A DNA stretch of 64,000 nt from Paracraurococcus lichenis (GCF_030657435.1 NZ_JAUTWS010000009.1:124001-188000); one strand, 5' to 3'. Counted from the first letter of the stretch, positions 28,333 through 37,714 are shown. The notes: generated by a model from the letters alone, not told the origin. Made by a program: numbers and translations.

Positions 28333-29484
28333 ATGCGTTTTCTTGTCGTGGGTGCGGGTTTCAGCGGCGCGGTCCTGGCGCGCCGGCTGGCCGAGGCGGG
28401 CCATTTTGTTCTGGTGGTGGACGAGCGGCGGCACATGGCGGGCAACTGCCATACCGAGCGGGACGCCGAGAGTGGCATCCTGCTGCACCGCTACGGCCCG
28501 CACATCTTCCACACCGCCGACCGGGAGGTCTGGGACTACGTCAACCGCTTCGGCCGCATGATGCCCTATGTGAACCGGGTGAAGGCGGTCAGCGGCGGGC
28601 GGGTCTACTCGCTGCCGGTCAACCTGCACACGATCAACCAGTTCTTCGGCACCACCATGGGCCCGGCGGAGGCGCGCGCCTTCATCGCCGCCCAGGCCCG
28701 GGGCGACATCACGGCGCCGGCCAATTTCGAGGAGCAGGCGCTGTCGATGGTGGGCGAGGCGCTCTACCGCGCCTTCTTCCGCGGCTATACCCGCAAGCAA
28801 TGGGGGCTCGAGCCGACCGCGCTGCCGGCGGCGATCCTGAAGCGCCTGCCGCTGCGCTTCTCCTACGACGACAACTACTTCAGCCACCCGCACCAGGGCA
28901 TGCCCGAGGAAGGCTATACCGCCCTCGTCGCCCGCATCCTCGACGCGCCCGGCATCGCGCTCCGCCTCGGCTGCCGCTTCGAGGACCTGGCCGAGGACGT
29001 GGCGCATGTCTTCTACACCGGCCCGCTCGACCGCTTCTTCGACTACCGCCTCGGCCGGCTGGGCTACCGCACACTCGACTTCGAGGAGATCCGCGCCGAG
29101 GGCGACTTCCAGGGCACGGCTGTCATGAACTACTGCGACGAGGCGGTGCCCTGGACCCGCATCTCCGAGCACAAGCACTTCGCGCCCTGGGAGGCCGCGC
29201 GCTTCGCACGGACGGTCTGCTTCCGCGAGCGCAGCCGCCTCGCCGGGCCGGGCGACACGCCCTACTACCCGATCCGGCTGGTCGCCGAGACGCGCATGCT
29301 GTCCGACTATGTCGCGCTGGCGCGGCGGACGCGGGGCATCTCCTTCCTCGGGAGGCTCGGAACCTACCGCTACCTCGACATGGACGTGACCATCCGCGAG
29401 GCGATGGATGCCGCGGCCGCGACGCTGGAGCGCCTCGGCGAGGGCGGGCCGCCGCCGGTCTTCTTCACCGACCCGCTGGGATAG
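28333..29484 (+). CDS. glf: UDP-galactopyranose mutase
   Basis: 383 residues, typical for the family. The FAD-binding Rossmann motif FLVVGAGFSGAVLARRLAEAG is at the N-terminus; then DERRHMAGNCHT, RYGPHIFHTA (conserved GxHIFHT), YTRKQWG near 155, and a C-terminal Y-LDMD near 360. The enzyme converts UDP-galactopyranose to UDP-galactofuranose for surface glycans. It starts the polysaccharide gene group and is followed by two heptose genes. Confidence 0.95.
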   Translation: MRFLVVGAGFSGAVLARRLAEAGHFVLVVDERRHMAGNCHTERDAESGILLHRYGPHIFHTADREVWDYVNRFGRMMPYVNRVKAVSGGRVYSLPVNLHTINQFFGTTMGPAEARAFIAAQARGDITAPANFEEQALSMVGEALYRAFFRGYTRKQWGLEPTALPAAILKRLPLRFSYDDNYFSHPHQGMPEEGYTALVARILDAPGIALRLGCRFEDLAEDVAHVFYTGPLDRFFDYRLGRLGYRTLDFEEIRAEGDFQGTAVMNYCDEAVPWTRISEHKHFAPWEAARFARTVCFRERSRLAGPGDTPYYPIRLVAETRMLSDYVALARRTRGISFLGRLGTYRYLDMDVTIREAMDAAAATLERLGEGGPPPVFFTDPLG

Positions 29485-29593
29485 GCACGGCACCGGTCGC
29501 AGCGCATGGCGGGAGAAGGCGAGCCGGCGGCGCAGCCCGATGCATCCTCGTCGCGCATCGCCTACACAGCGCCGGCAGCCCCGAAGGCCCCCG

Positions 29594-30178
29594 ATGAGCA
29601 CCGAGATCCGCGCCGCCATCCTCGACTCCGCCGCGACCCTGCAGCGCCTCGCCGCGGACGAGGCGGCGACCGGCGTCATCGCCGGCATCGTCGACCTCGC
29701 CTGCGGCGCGCTGGCGGCCGGGCGCAAGCTGCTGCTCTGCGGCAATGGCGGCAGCGCGGCGGATGCGCAGCACTGGGCGGCCGAACTGGTCTCGCGCTTC
29801 CACTACGACCGGCCGGGCCTCGCCGCCATCGCGCTGACGACCGACAGCTCCATCCTGACGGCCATCGGCAACGACTATGGCTATGAGCGGGTCTTTGCCC
29901 GGCAGGTGGAGGCGCTGGGCGCGGCGGGCGACGTGCTCCTCGCCCTCTCCACCTCCGGCCGCTCGCCCAATGTGCTGGCGGCGCTGCGCGCCGCGCGGGC
30001 GAAGGGGATGGCGACGGTCGGCTTCACCGGCGCGGGCGGCGGCGACATGCCCGCGCTCTGCGACCTGCTGCTGCGCGCGCCGTCCGAGGCGACGCCGCGG
30101 ATCCAGGAGGCGCATGAGGTCGCCGGCCACATCATCTGCGCGGCGATCGAGCGGCGCCTCTTCCCCCGCCAGCCGTGA
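29594..30178 (+). CDS. gmhA: D-sedoheptulose 7-phosphate isomerase
   Basis: 194 residues with a SIS domain: LLCGNGGSAADAQHWAAELVSRF near 49-71 (zinc histidine and glutamate), LALSTSGRSPNVLAAL near 117, and IQEAHEVAGHIIC near the C-terminus. It converts sedoheptulose 7-phosphate to D-glycero-D-manno-heptose 7-phosphate, the first step of ADP- or GDP-heptose synthesis. The stop overlaps the gmhB GTG (GTGA). Kinase genes (hldE/hddA) are not in the window. Confidence 0.93.
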   Translation: MSTEIRAAILDSAATLQRLAADEAATGVIAGIVDLACGALAAGRKLLLCGNGGSAADAQHWAAELVSRFHYDRPGLAAIALTTDSSILTAIGNDYGYERVFARQVEALGAAGDVLLALSTSGRSPNVLAALRAARAKGMATVGFTGAGGGDMPALCDLLLRAPSEATPRIQEAHEVAGHIICAAIERRLFPRQP

Positions 30179-30762
30179 GCGGCGGCGCGCCCGCGCCCGC
30201 TGGTCCCCCGATGCGCCGCGCCCTCTTCCTCGACCGCGACGGCGTCATCAACGAGGACCGCGGCTATGTCCACCGGCGGGAGGACTTCGTCTTCCTCCCC
30301 GGCATCTTCGACCTCGCCGCCGCCGCCACGCGCCAGGGCCTCGCGCTCGTCGTCGTTACCAACCAGTCCGGCATCGGCCGCGGCCTCTATGAAGAGGCCG
30401 CCTTCCACGCCCTCATGGCCTGGGTCGCCGGGGAATTCGCCGCCCGCGGCACGCCGCTCGCCCGCATCGAATTCTGCCCCGACCACCCCAGCGAGGGCAT
30501 CGGCCCCTATCGCCGCGACAGCGACCGCCGCAAGCCCGGCCCCGGCATGATCCGCGACGCCGCCGCGGCGCTCGGCCTCGACCTCGCCGGCTCCATCCTG
30601 GTCGGCGACGGGCTGCGGGACATGGAGGCCGGCCGCCGCGCCGGGGTCGGGACCGGCATCCTCCTCAGCGCGGACCCGGCGCTGGCGGCACGGGCGCCGC
30701 CGGGGACGCTGGTGCTGCCATCGGTTGCGGCCGCGGCGGCCTGGCTGGCGGCGCGGGGCTGA
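30175..30762 (+). CDS. gmhB: D-glycero-D-manno-heptose 1,7-bisphosphate 7-phosphatase, zinc site degenerate
   Basis: 195 residues from GTG (coupled to gmhA); the ATG at 30211 is an alternative. HAD phosphatase motifs: FLDRDGVINEDRGYVH near 18-33, VVVTNQSGIGRG near 60-70, RRKPGPGM and VGDGLRDMEAG. The enzyme removes the 7-phosphate of heptose bisphosphate. In E. coli GmhB a zinc loop ends in CDCRKP; here it reads SDRRKP, and the first part is CPDHP, so at least two cysteine ligands are missing. The 3' end overlaps the convergent glycosyltransferase gene by 98 bp. Confidence 0.9.
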   Translation: MSGGAPAPAGPPMRRALFLDRDGVINEDRGYVHRREDFVFLPGIFDLAAAATRQGLALVVVTNQSGIGRGLYEEAAFHALMAWVAGEFAARGTPLARIEFCPDHPSEGIGPYRRDSDRRKPGPGMIRDAAAALGLDLAGSILVGDGLRDMEAGRRAGVGTGILLSADPALAARAPPGTLVLPSVAAAAAWLAARG

Positions 30763-32644
30763 GGCCGATCCAGGGTGCCCAGGGCGGCACCCGCCGCGGC
30801 CTGCGGGCCAGGGCCCCATGCGCGCCATCGAGGCTCAGCCAGGGGCTGTAGAAGGGATCCGCCGCCAGCACCGGGCCCCAGCGCCGCTTCATCGTCGCGA
30901 TCTCGCCGGCGAAGCGCCGCGCCTTCTCCGGGCTGACATCCTGCCCGCGCGAGGCGCTCTCGAGGTGGTAGAGTTCGGCGAAGGGCGTCCAGAGGATGCG
31001 CCAGCCCTTCCCGCGGATCTTCAGGCAGAGATCGACGTCGTTGAAGGCGACCGTCAGGTCCTGCTCGTCGAGCCCGCCCACCGCCTCGAACACCTCCCGC
31101 CGCAGCGCGAGGCAGGCGGCGGTCGCCGCCGCCACCTCCCGCACCAGGGCGAGCGAGCCGCCATAGCCCGGATCCTCGCGCGCCACCCGCGGCAGGTAGT
31201 GGTCGGCCACGCCGCCCACCCCCGTCACCACGCCGCCATGCTGCAGCCTGCCGTCGCCGTAGAGCAGCTTGGCGCCCACCGCGCCGACCTCCGGGCGGAC
31301 CGCATGGCCGACCATCTCGCGCAGCCAGCCCGGCTCGATCACCTCGATGTCGTTGTTCAGCAGCAGCAGGATCTCGCCCCGTGCCTCGGCCGCCGCGCGG
31401 TTGTTGAGCGCCGAGTAGTTGAAGGGCCCCGGCACCGGCAGGATGCGCACCCGCGGGTCCGCCCGCAGCCGGTCGAACAGCGCCAGCGTCTCCGGCTCCT
31501 CGCTGCCGTTGTCGACGATGATGACCTCGAGCGCCGGGTAGTCCGTCCGGTGCAGCAGGCCCTCGGCGCAGGCCGCGAGCAGCGCCGCCCGGTCGCGCGT
31601 GGGCAGGATGACGGAAACGGTCGGCGCCGGCTCCGGCACCGGCCAGACCACCCGCACGCCGCCGGGCAGCAGCGGCGCCGGCTCGGCCCGCGCCCCGAGC
31701 CCCGCCTCGGCCAGCGCCGCCGCGACCGCACGGAGATGCGCCGCCGGATCGGGCGGCGGATCCTCCCCGCCGTGGTAGAGCAGGGCCGGGATGTGCCGCA
31801 CCCGCGCCGCGCCCGCCGCCCGGGTGGCGCGCAGCGCCAGGTCATGCGCCGCGGCCGTGCCCATCGCCTCCCGCAGCCCGCCGAGGTCCGCCAGCAGCGC
31901 GCGCCGGTAGACCGCGAGGTGGCCGAGCAGGTCCTGGCCGAGCAGGAGGTCCGGATCGAATTCCGGCTTGAACCGCGCATCGAAGCGCGTCCCGGCGGCA
32001 TCCAGCCGGTCCTCGTCGGTGTAGAGCACGGCAAGGTCGGGTTCGGCCAGGACCGCCGCGGCGACCTCGTAGAGGGCCTGCGGCGCCAGCCGCGCATCCG
32101 GCGCCATGGCCGCCACCCAGTCGCCGCGCGCCAGGTCGAAAGCGGCCCTGGCGAGGCCGGTCGCGGGACCCGCTCCGGCCTCGAACAGCCGCAGCCGCGG
32201 CTCCTTCGCCGCGATGCCCCGCAGCCGCTGCCGGATCTGCGGCGCCGCGGCCGGGTCGAGCGCGACGCACAGTTCCCAGCGCGGCCAGGCCTGCCGGGCG
32301 ACGGACTCGATGGCGCGGTCGAGCCGCGCCTGCGCGATGCCGGGCCCGACCGGCATGGCGAGCGAGATCAGCGGTCCCGCCGGCATCGCCGCGATATGCG
32401 CCTGGATGGCGGCGTGGTCCGCCGCGCCCAGGCGGTCGTGGCGCAGCAGCCAGGCGGCATAGCCGCGCCGGTCTTCCGGGTCGTAGCGCCCCGTGGGCGG
32501 CCCCCCCATCACCCGCCGGGCCAGCACGGCGAGGCGAAGCCGGAGCGGCAGGAGCTCATCGGGCAGCCGGTCCCAGACATCGCGCCAGGCACGGTGCAGC
32601 CGTTGTCGTAACAGGTCCATTTCTGGCCTGATTAGGCGGCCCAT
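30665..32644 (-). CDS. Two-domain family 2 glycosyltransferase
   Basis: 659 residues. The N-terminal GT-A-like domain (about 90-300) includes VLYTDEDRLDAAG. The C-terminal GT2 domain (about 345-580) is canonical: VSVILPTRDRAALLAACAEG, EVIIVDNGSEEPETL, ILLLLNNDIEVI (DxD-like), GGLDEQDLTVAFNDVDLCLK. The tail is proline/alanine-rich. Such proteins extend rhamnan or O-antigen chains. A start at the in-frame ATG at 32620 is possible. It converges with gmhB and diverges from the RgpF-like gene. Confidence 0.9.
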   Translation of the reverse strand: MGRLIRPEMDLLRQRLHRAWRDVWDRLPDELLPLRLRLAVLARRVMGGPPTGRYDPEDRRGYAAWLLRHDRLGAADHAAIQAHIAAMPAGPLISLAMPVGPGIAQARLDRAIESVARQAWPRWELCVALDPAAAPQIRQRLRGIAAKEPRLRLFEAGAGPATGLARAAFDLARGDWVAAMAPDARLAPQALYEVAAAVLAEPDLAVLYTDEDRLDAAGTRFDARFKPEFDPDLLLGQDLLGHLAVYRRALLADLGGLREAMGTAAAHDLALRATRAAGAARVRHIPALLYHGGEDPPPDPAAHLRAVAAALAEAGLGARAEPAPLLPGGVRVVWPVPEPAPTVSVILPTRDRAALLAACAEGLLHRTDYPALEVIIVDNGSEEPETLALFDRLRADPRVRILPVPGPFNYSALNNRAAAEARGEILLLLNNDIEVIEPGWLREMVGHAVRPEVGAVGAKLLYGDGRLQHGGVVTGVGGVADHYLPRVAREDPGYGGSLALVREVAAATAACLALRREVFEAVGGLDEQDLTVAFNDVDLCLKIRGKGWRILWTPFAELYHLESASRGQDVSPEKARRFAGEIATMKRRWGPVLAADPFYSPWLSLDGAHGALARRPRRVPPWAPWIGLSPAPPARPPRPQPMAAPASPAAPVPPAPGPR

Positions 32645-33037
32645 TCCCGGTATAGAACCCGGAAGTCATGGGGCTGGGGGTGCGGGAAGGTCATCGACGC
32701 GCCAACTCCTTGAAAAGATGCAGTCCGGCCCACCTGCAATCACAGGATGTTCATGCATGGATCCCGCCATGGGGCATCACGCGGGGGACGGCGCCGACAG
32801 GGTCGCGCCTGCGGCCGATTCCACCCTCGGGCGATCCGCTCCCGGTAAACCCCCGGGGTTTGCGCCGCACAAGAATCATAGGCAGGCTTTCATCTCAGGG
32901 GCTTGGGCCGCAGGACCTGTGGCCCAGCCCGCGAAAGCCTGCTTAGACGGCGCCACCGTCCGGTCGCCAGGGACGGTCGGGTTCGTGCCGCCCGTCACCG
33001 ATGGAATCGCCTGCATGATGTCTGCCCGCGGCGCCGC
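32645..33037. other. Intergenic region, 393 bp, with strong stem-loops
   Basis: Separates the divergent glycosyltransferase and RgpF-like genes. No supported gene. It has a palindrome around AAACCCCCGGGGTTT (about 32847-32861) and a large nested stem-loop at 32882-32942, the main structure here. Confidence 0.6.
32882..32942 (+). other. Nested stem-loop in the leader of the RgpF-like gene
   Basis: GCAGGCTTTC (32882-32891) is a perfect 10-bp partner of GAAAGCCTGC (32933-32942). Inside, GGGC and GGGCC segments pair with GGCCC and GCCC (32899-32909 with 32921-32930). It could be a terminator, a cruciform or a structured leader RNA. Confidence 0.45.
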
Positions 33038-34192
33038 ATGACCGCGCCGCCCGACCCCCCCTATCGCCTGACGCCGCTCGAGTCGGGCCGGCCCGGCCTG
33101 CGCCGCGCCCTGCACGGCTACAGCACCGCGGGCACCTGGCGCCGGCTGGCCTGGCGCGCCGGCGAGGTGGCGCTGGAGATCGCGGGGGCCCTGCCGCGCG
33201 ACCTGCTGCGCCGGCTCCGCGGCGGCGCCCCGCCCCTGCTGCGGCTGGAGGAGGGGCGGAACCCGCGGCCCGACGCCGCCGCGGTCGCGCTCTACGTCCA
33301 TTTCGCCGCCTCGGGCCTGATCTCCGAGATGGTGCGCCGCCAGCTTGCGCTGCTCGCCGAGGGCGGCTTCGCCATCGTCTTCATCACCATGGCACCCTTC
33401 GTGCCCGAGGCCGACTGGCAGGCGGCGCGGCAGCACTGCGCCCTGGTCGCGCAGCGGCGGAATTTCGCCCGCGACTTCGGCGCTTGGCAGGACCTGGCGG
33501 CGGAGGCGCGCCGGCGCTGGCCCGAGGCGACGGAACTGCTGCTGGCCAATGACAGCGTGCTCGGCCCGATCCGGCCCTTCGCGCCGATGCTCGCCGCCAT
33601 GCGCGCCGGCGGCGACGGCTTCGTCGGCCTGACCGAGAGCCTGCAGGGCGGCCCGCATCTGCAGAGCTACTTCCTGCTCGCCCGCGGCCGGACGGCGGTG
33701 GACGACCTCTTCGGCTTCCTCGCCGCCATGCGCATGAGCCATTCGAAGTGGCTGGTGGTGAACCGGGGCGAATTACGGCTCGCGCGCTGGATGCGCCGCC
33801 GCGGCCATCCGGTCTCGGCGCTCTTCGGCTATCGCCGGCTGGTCGCGGCGAGCCTGGCCGATGCGGCGGAGCGGGCGCAGCTCGCCCGCTCGCACCCGGC
33901 GCTCGCCGGGCTCGAATCGCTCGCGCCGGCGGCGCGCGAGGCACTTCTGCTGTCCCAGCCGCTGAACCCGACGCATCATTTCTGGCGCGCGCTGGTGCGG
34001 CGTCTCGGATTTCCCTACCTGAAGACGGAATTGATACGCCGGAACCCCGGTCGCCTGCCCGGGGTCGAGGCCTGGCGCGGCTTGGTGCCGCCCGCCGCGC
34101 CCTGCCCGGTGCCGGCGATCGAGGCGCATCTCGGCATCATGGATGCCCCGCCGCGCGAGAGTGCTGGACAAGATACCCGGCAGGCGGCATGA
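33038..34192 (+). CDS. Rhamnan synthesis F-like (RgpF) protein
   Basis: 384 residues. It resembles the RgpF family: ALYVHFAASGLISEMVRRQL (about 86-105), RRNFARDFGAWQDL near 145, LLLANDSVLGPIRPF near 168, and the C-terminal NPTHHFWRALVRRLGFPYLKTELIRRNP. These proteins take part in rhamnose-containing or similar surface polysaccharides. No membrane segment is obvious. The ATG at 33038 is the first start where the composition becomes protein-like. Its divergent GT2 neighbour supports a polysaccharide role. Confidence 0.85.
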   Translation: MTAPPDPPYRLTPLESGRPGLRRALHGYSTAGTWRRLAWRAGEVALEIAGALPRDLLRRLRGGAPPLLRLEEGRNPRPDAAAVALYVHFAASGLISEMVRRQLALLAEGGFAIVFITMAPFVPEADWQAARQHCALVAQRRNFARDFGAWQDLAAEARRRWPEATELLLANDSVLGPIRPFAPMLAAMRAGGDGFVGLTESLQGGPHLQSYFLLARGRTAVDDLFGFLAAMRMSHSKWLVVNRGELRLARWMRRRGHPVSALFGYRRLVAASLADAAERAQLARSHPALAGLESLAPAAREALLLSQPLNPTHHFWRALVRRLGFPYLKTELIRRNPGRLPGVEAWRGLVPPAAPCPVPAIEAHLGIMDAPPRESAGQDTRQAA

Positions 34193-34295
34193 AAATTGCC
34201 AAACTTGTCCATGGAAAGTCGTGCATGAAAGCCGCGGAAGTATTTCGTCGGTCGTCCGGCGTCGCGGCACCGTGCCGGGCCGGCCGGAGGCCGGC

Positions 34296-35693
34296 ATGCC
34301 AGGACATCGCCTGATGCTCGATTGCCTCGCGGCGCCGGACGCCGCCACCCTGCCGCTCCACTGCGTGACGCCCGAGGGCCTGGAGGCCCTGCGCGCGCGG
34401 CTGCCGGCGGGGGCGGCAGGCTTCCTCGACGCCTCGGGCTTCGCGGCCAAGGCGCAGGAGGTGCGGCTGCTGCCGGGCGGCGGCGGCATCACCGGCGCGG
34501 TGCTCGGCCTCGGGGAAGGCCCGGCCACGCCCTGGTCCTTCGGCGGCCTGGCCAATGCCCTGCCCGCCGGCAGCGCCTGGCACCTGGCGGAGGAGGCACT
34601 GGTCGAGGAGGCCGTGCTGGGCTGGTGCCTCGGCGCCTATCGCTACGCCCGATTCAAGGCGGCCTCCCGCGCGCCGGCCCGGCTGCGGGCGCCCCCGGGG
34701 ACGGAGCGGTCGCAGCACGCGGCCGAGGCGGCCTGGCGGGTGCGGGACCTGATCAATGCCCCGGCCAACCTGATGGGCCCGGCGGAACTCGCCCAGGCCA
34801 CGCAGAACCTCGCCACGGTCTATGGCGCGCGCTGCACCATCATCGCCGGCGCCGCCCTGCAGGAGGGTTTCCCGGCGCTCGCCGCGGTGGGCCAGGCCAG
34901 CCCGCGCGCCCCGCGGGTCGCGGTGCTGGAATGGGGCGTGCCGGATGCGCCGCTGGTCGCGCTCTGCGGCAAGGGCGTGTGCTTCGACAGCGGCGGCCTC
35001 GACCTCAAGCCCGCCTCCTCCATGCTGCGCATGAAGAAGGACATGGGCGGCGCGGCGATCGTGCTGGGCATCGCGGAGATGGTGATGCGCGCCGGCCTGC
35101 CGGTGCGGCTGCTGGTGCTGGTGGGCGCGGTGGAGAACGCGGTCGCGGGCAATGCCTTCCGGCCGATGGACGTGCTGCGCACCCGCGCCGGGCTGACGGT
35201 GGAGGTGGGCAATACCGATGCGGAGGGCCGGCTGGTGCTGGCCGATCTGCTCACCTATGCGGCGGAGCAGGACCCGGCGCTGCTGATCGATTGTGCAACG
35301 CTGACGGGCGCGGCGCGGGCGGCGCTCGGCCCCGACCTGCCGGCGCTGTTCACGCCCGACGAGGCCTTGGCCGCGGCGCTGCTCGGGGCAGGGGAGCGCA
35401 CCGCCGACCCGCTGTGGCGGCTGCCGTTACATGGTGGTTACGATTCCTGGCTGGACAGCACCATTGCGGATTTGAACAATGTGTCCAGCCGGCCGATGGC
35501 GGGGGCGATCATCGGTGGTTTGTTCTTGCGCCGTTTCATCCCGCCGACTACGCCCTGGGCGCATCTGGACGTCTATGCCTGGAACGACTCCGCCAGGCCG
35601 GGGCGGCCCGAAGGGGGCGAGGCGCAGGCCATGCGGGCCGTCGCGGGGGCCGTCGAGACTCTGTTCGCTGGCATACCGGGGCCGGGCCGGTAA
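34296..35693 (+). CDS. Leucyl aminopeptidase family (M17) protein
   Basis: 465 residues. The di-metal active site is complete: GKGVCFDSGGLDLKPASSM near 225-243, MKKDMGGAA near 247, and the signature NTDAEGRLVLADLL near 305. Shorter than PepA (about 500), it fits the PepB/LAP-like branch common in alphaproteobacteria. It removes N-terminal residues from peptides in the cytoplasm. GGAGG at 34286-34290 sets the ATG at 34296. A stretch around 35430-35540 has fewer GC-rich third positions than the surroundings. Confidence 0.93.
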   Translation: MPGHRLMLDCLAAPDAATLPLHCVTPEGLEALRARLPAGAAGFLDASGFAAKAQEVRLLPGGGGITGAVLGLGEGPATPWSFGGLANALPAGSAWHLAEEALVEEAVLGWCLGAYRYARFKAASRAPARLRAPPGTERSQHAAEAAWRVRDLINAPANLMGPAELAQATQNLATVYGARCTIIAGAALQEGFPALAAVGQASPRAPRVAVLEWGVPDAPLVALCGKGVCFDSGGLDLKPASSMLRMKKDMGGAAIVLGIAEMVMRAGLPVRLLVLVGAVENAVAGNAFRPMDVLRTRAGLTVEVGNTDAEGRLVLADLLTYAAEQDPALLIDCATLTGAARAALGPDLPALFTPDEALAAALLGAGERTADPLWRLPLHGGYDSWLDSTIADLNNVSSRPMAGAIIGGLFLRRFIPPTTPWAHLDVYAWNDSARPGRPEGGEAQAMRAVAGAVETLFAGIPGPGR

Positions 35694-35855
35694 CGACAAC
35701 GAGATGCCGTGGAAACTTTTCGGGGCTAGCGGCTCTCACTGATGCGGGATGCGTTACCCGTCTGTAGTGCCTGTGGAACGGATTGGGCCGGCCGGGGGTA
35801 AGGGCCCGCGCCGGCAGGAGCACGAAGCCCAATTTCGGGCGAGGGGATTGAAGCG

Positions 35856-36260
35856 ATGGCGGTACAGAGCAACCCCGACCAACTGGTCGGCATCCTGAGG
35901 GACACGGTTGTCGCGCTGGTGCGGCGGGACGGCCCGGACCTGTCGGCACGCCAGCTCGGCGTGTTCCTGACGGTCTACCTGACCGACGGACCGCATACCG
36001 TGCGCGGCCTGGCGGCGGAGCTGAACGTCTCCAAGCCGGCGATCACCCGGGCGCTGGACCGGCTGGGCGAGCTGGACCTGGCGCGCCGCAAGGTGGACCC
36101 GATGGACCGCCGCAGCGTGATCGTGCAGCGGACGCTGAAGGGCACCGCCTTCCTGCGCGACATGCGGCAGATCATGGCCGAGGCCGAGGGCGCGGTGCCG
36201 AGCAGCACTGCCAGCGCCAACGACCCGGCCTCGAGCGAGGCCGGGCGCCGCGCGAGCTGA
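35856..36260 (+). CDS. MarR family transcriptional regulator
   Basis: 134 residues. A winged helix-turn-helix (LSARQLGVFLTVYLTDGPHT, VRGLAAELNVSKPAITRALDRL, then wing RRKVDPMDRRSVIVQRT) is flanked by short dimerisation helices. The C-terminal 25 residues are low-complexity Ser/Ala. It stands alone, with no obvious divergent target; the M17 peptidase upstream is the only same-strand neighbour. Confidence 0.9.
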   Translation: MAVQSNPDQLVGILRDTVVALVRRDGPDLSARQLGVFLTVYLTDGPHTVRGLAAELNVSKPAITRALDRLGELDLARRKVDPMDRRSVIVQRTLKGTAFLRDMRQIMAEAEGAVPSSTASANDPASSEAGRRAS

Positions 36261-36287
36261 GATGGCCGGCGGGGTCCTGGGTTCTAG

Positions 36288-36301
36288 GCCGGGGCCCCGG
36301 C
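36288..36301. terminator. GC-rich palindrome between convergent genes
   Basis: GCCGGGGCCCCGGC lies in the 70-bp gap between the convergent marR-type and hydroxyacid dehydrogenase genes. A weak candidate for bidirectional termination. Confidence 0.35.
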
Positions 36302-36330
36302 GGCAGTGAGGGCCTTGCCGGCCGGTGCGG

Positions 36331-37263
36331 TCAGTAGCCGGCGGCGAAATCCACCAGATTGAGCAGCGGCCTCCCCTCCCGGGCGCGGCGCAGATTCTCG
36401 ACGACCTGCGGCGCGGCGCTGGCCGGGATGGTGATGCTGGCCGCATGCGGCGTCATCACCACCTTCGGATGGCCCCAGAAGGGATGCTCGGCCGGCAGCG
36501 GCTCCGGCTCGAAGACGTCGAGCGCGGCGCCGGCGACCTGGCCCGCATCGAGCGCCGCCAGCAGGTCCGGCTGCACCACATGTCCGCCGCGCGCCCCGTT
36601 CACCAGGAAGGCGCCGCGCGGCAGCAGGCCGAGGCCGCGGGCATCGATGATGCCGCGCGTGTCGGGCGTCAGCGGCAGCAGGCAGACCAGGATGTCGGTG
36701 CGCGGCAGCATGGCCGCGAGCCCGGCGGGACCGTCGAAGCTCTCGACGCCCGGGATTGCCTTCGGCCGGCGCGACCAGCCCATGACGGGGAAGCCGAGCG
36801 CGAGGAGCGCCCGGGCGGAGGCCGAGCCGAGCTCGCCCAGGCCGAGGATGCCGATGCGGCGCGCGCTGGTCTCGGGCGCCGGCAGCTCCTCCCAGATCCG
36901 GGCGGCCTGCTGCGCGCGGTAGTCCGGGTCCTGCCGGTGGAAGCGCAGCACGTTCAGCAGGACCCATTCGGTCATGCCCGTGGTCAGCCGCTGGTCCACC
37001 AGGCGGGCGACCGGGATGCCGGGCGGCGGCCCCGGCGGGCGCAGCAGGTGGTCGACGCCCGCGCCCATGGAGACGATGAGCCTGAGATTCGGGTAGCGCC
37101 GGAGCTCCGCCATGTCGTGCGAGGTCCAGACCACCGCCGCCTCGATATCGGCGGGATCGCCGGCTTCCGGAAACAGCCGGATCTCGAGCGACGGGTCGAG
37201 CGCGAGCAGCGCGTCGCGCCAGGCCTGCATCGCATTCGCCTTGGTCGAGAGGAGGATGGCCAT
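36331..37263 (-). CDS. D-2-hydroxyacid dehydrogenase (GhrA-like glyoxylate/hydroxypyruvate reductase)
   Basis: 310 residues, the size of GhrA (312). NAD(P) motif GILGLGELGSASARALLALG near 139; catalytic arginine in VNGARGGHV, glutamate in DVFEPEPLP, histidine in MTPHAASIT. It reduces glyoxylate or hydroxypyruvate. The start overlaps the upstream stop (TGATG), so it is the last gene of the yej operon, an unusual location. Confidence 0.9.
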   Translation of the reverse strand: MAILLSTKANAMQAWRDALLALDPSLEIRLFPEAGDPADIEAAVVWTSHDMAELRRYPNLRLIVSMGAGVDHLLRPPGPPPGIPVARLVDQRLTTGMTEWVLLNVLRFHRQDPDYRAQQAARIWEELPAPETSARRIGILGLGELGSASARALLALGFPVMGWSRRPKAIPGVESFDGPAGLAAMLPRTDILVCLLPLTPDTRGIIDARGLGLLPRGAFLVNGARGGHVVQPDLLAALDAGQVAGAALDVFEPEPLPAEHPFWGHPKVVMTPHAASITIPASAAPQVVENLRRAREGRPLLNLVDFAAGY

Positions 37264-37714
37264 CACTGCTCCTGCATCATGTGCCCGGCCGGCAGGGTCT
37301 CCAGCGCCGCGGGCAGGGCCCGAACCCAGGCGCGCCAGTCGTCGCGCCGGGTCGCCGCGCGCTCCGTCCCGTCCGGCAGCTTCGCATAGAGGCTGAGCAC
37401 GCCGCGCGACCACCAGAAATCGAATTGCGGCTCGGCGGAGAGGACCAGCGCCGAGGTGCGGTCGAAGACGCCGTCCTTCACCTTCGGCAGGTGCCGCGTC
37501 ACCCACCACCAGCAGCCGACCGCGAGGATGGCGGCGCCGAGATAGAAATGGACCAGCGCCGTCGCGCCGAAGGAGAGGAGGAGGATGGCGCCCGCCGGCA
37601 GGAGGTTCTCCGTCGCGCGGAAGACCGGCGTGCCCGGGCTGTTCATGGCGCGGATATGGACGCCGAGCTTGACCTGGTCGCGGTCCAGCAGCGCCTTCAG
37701 CCTCTCGAGTTCCG

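Noticed and set aside
32493-33041. 182-codon plus-strand frame before the RgpF-like gene
   Set aside because: It begins inside the glycosyltransferase antisense and has no protein-like motifs; treated as non-coding.
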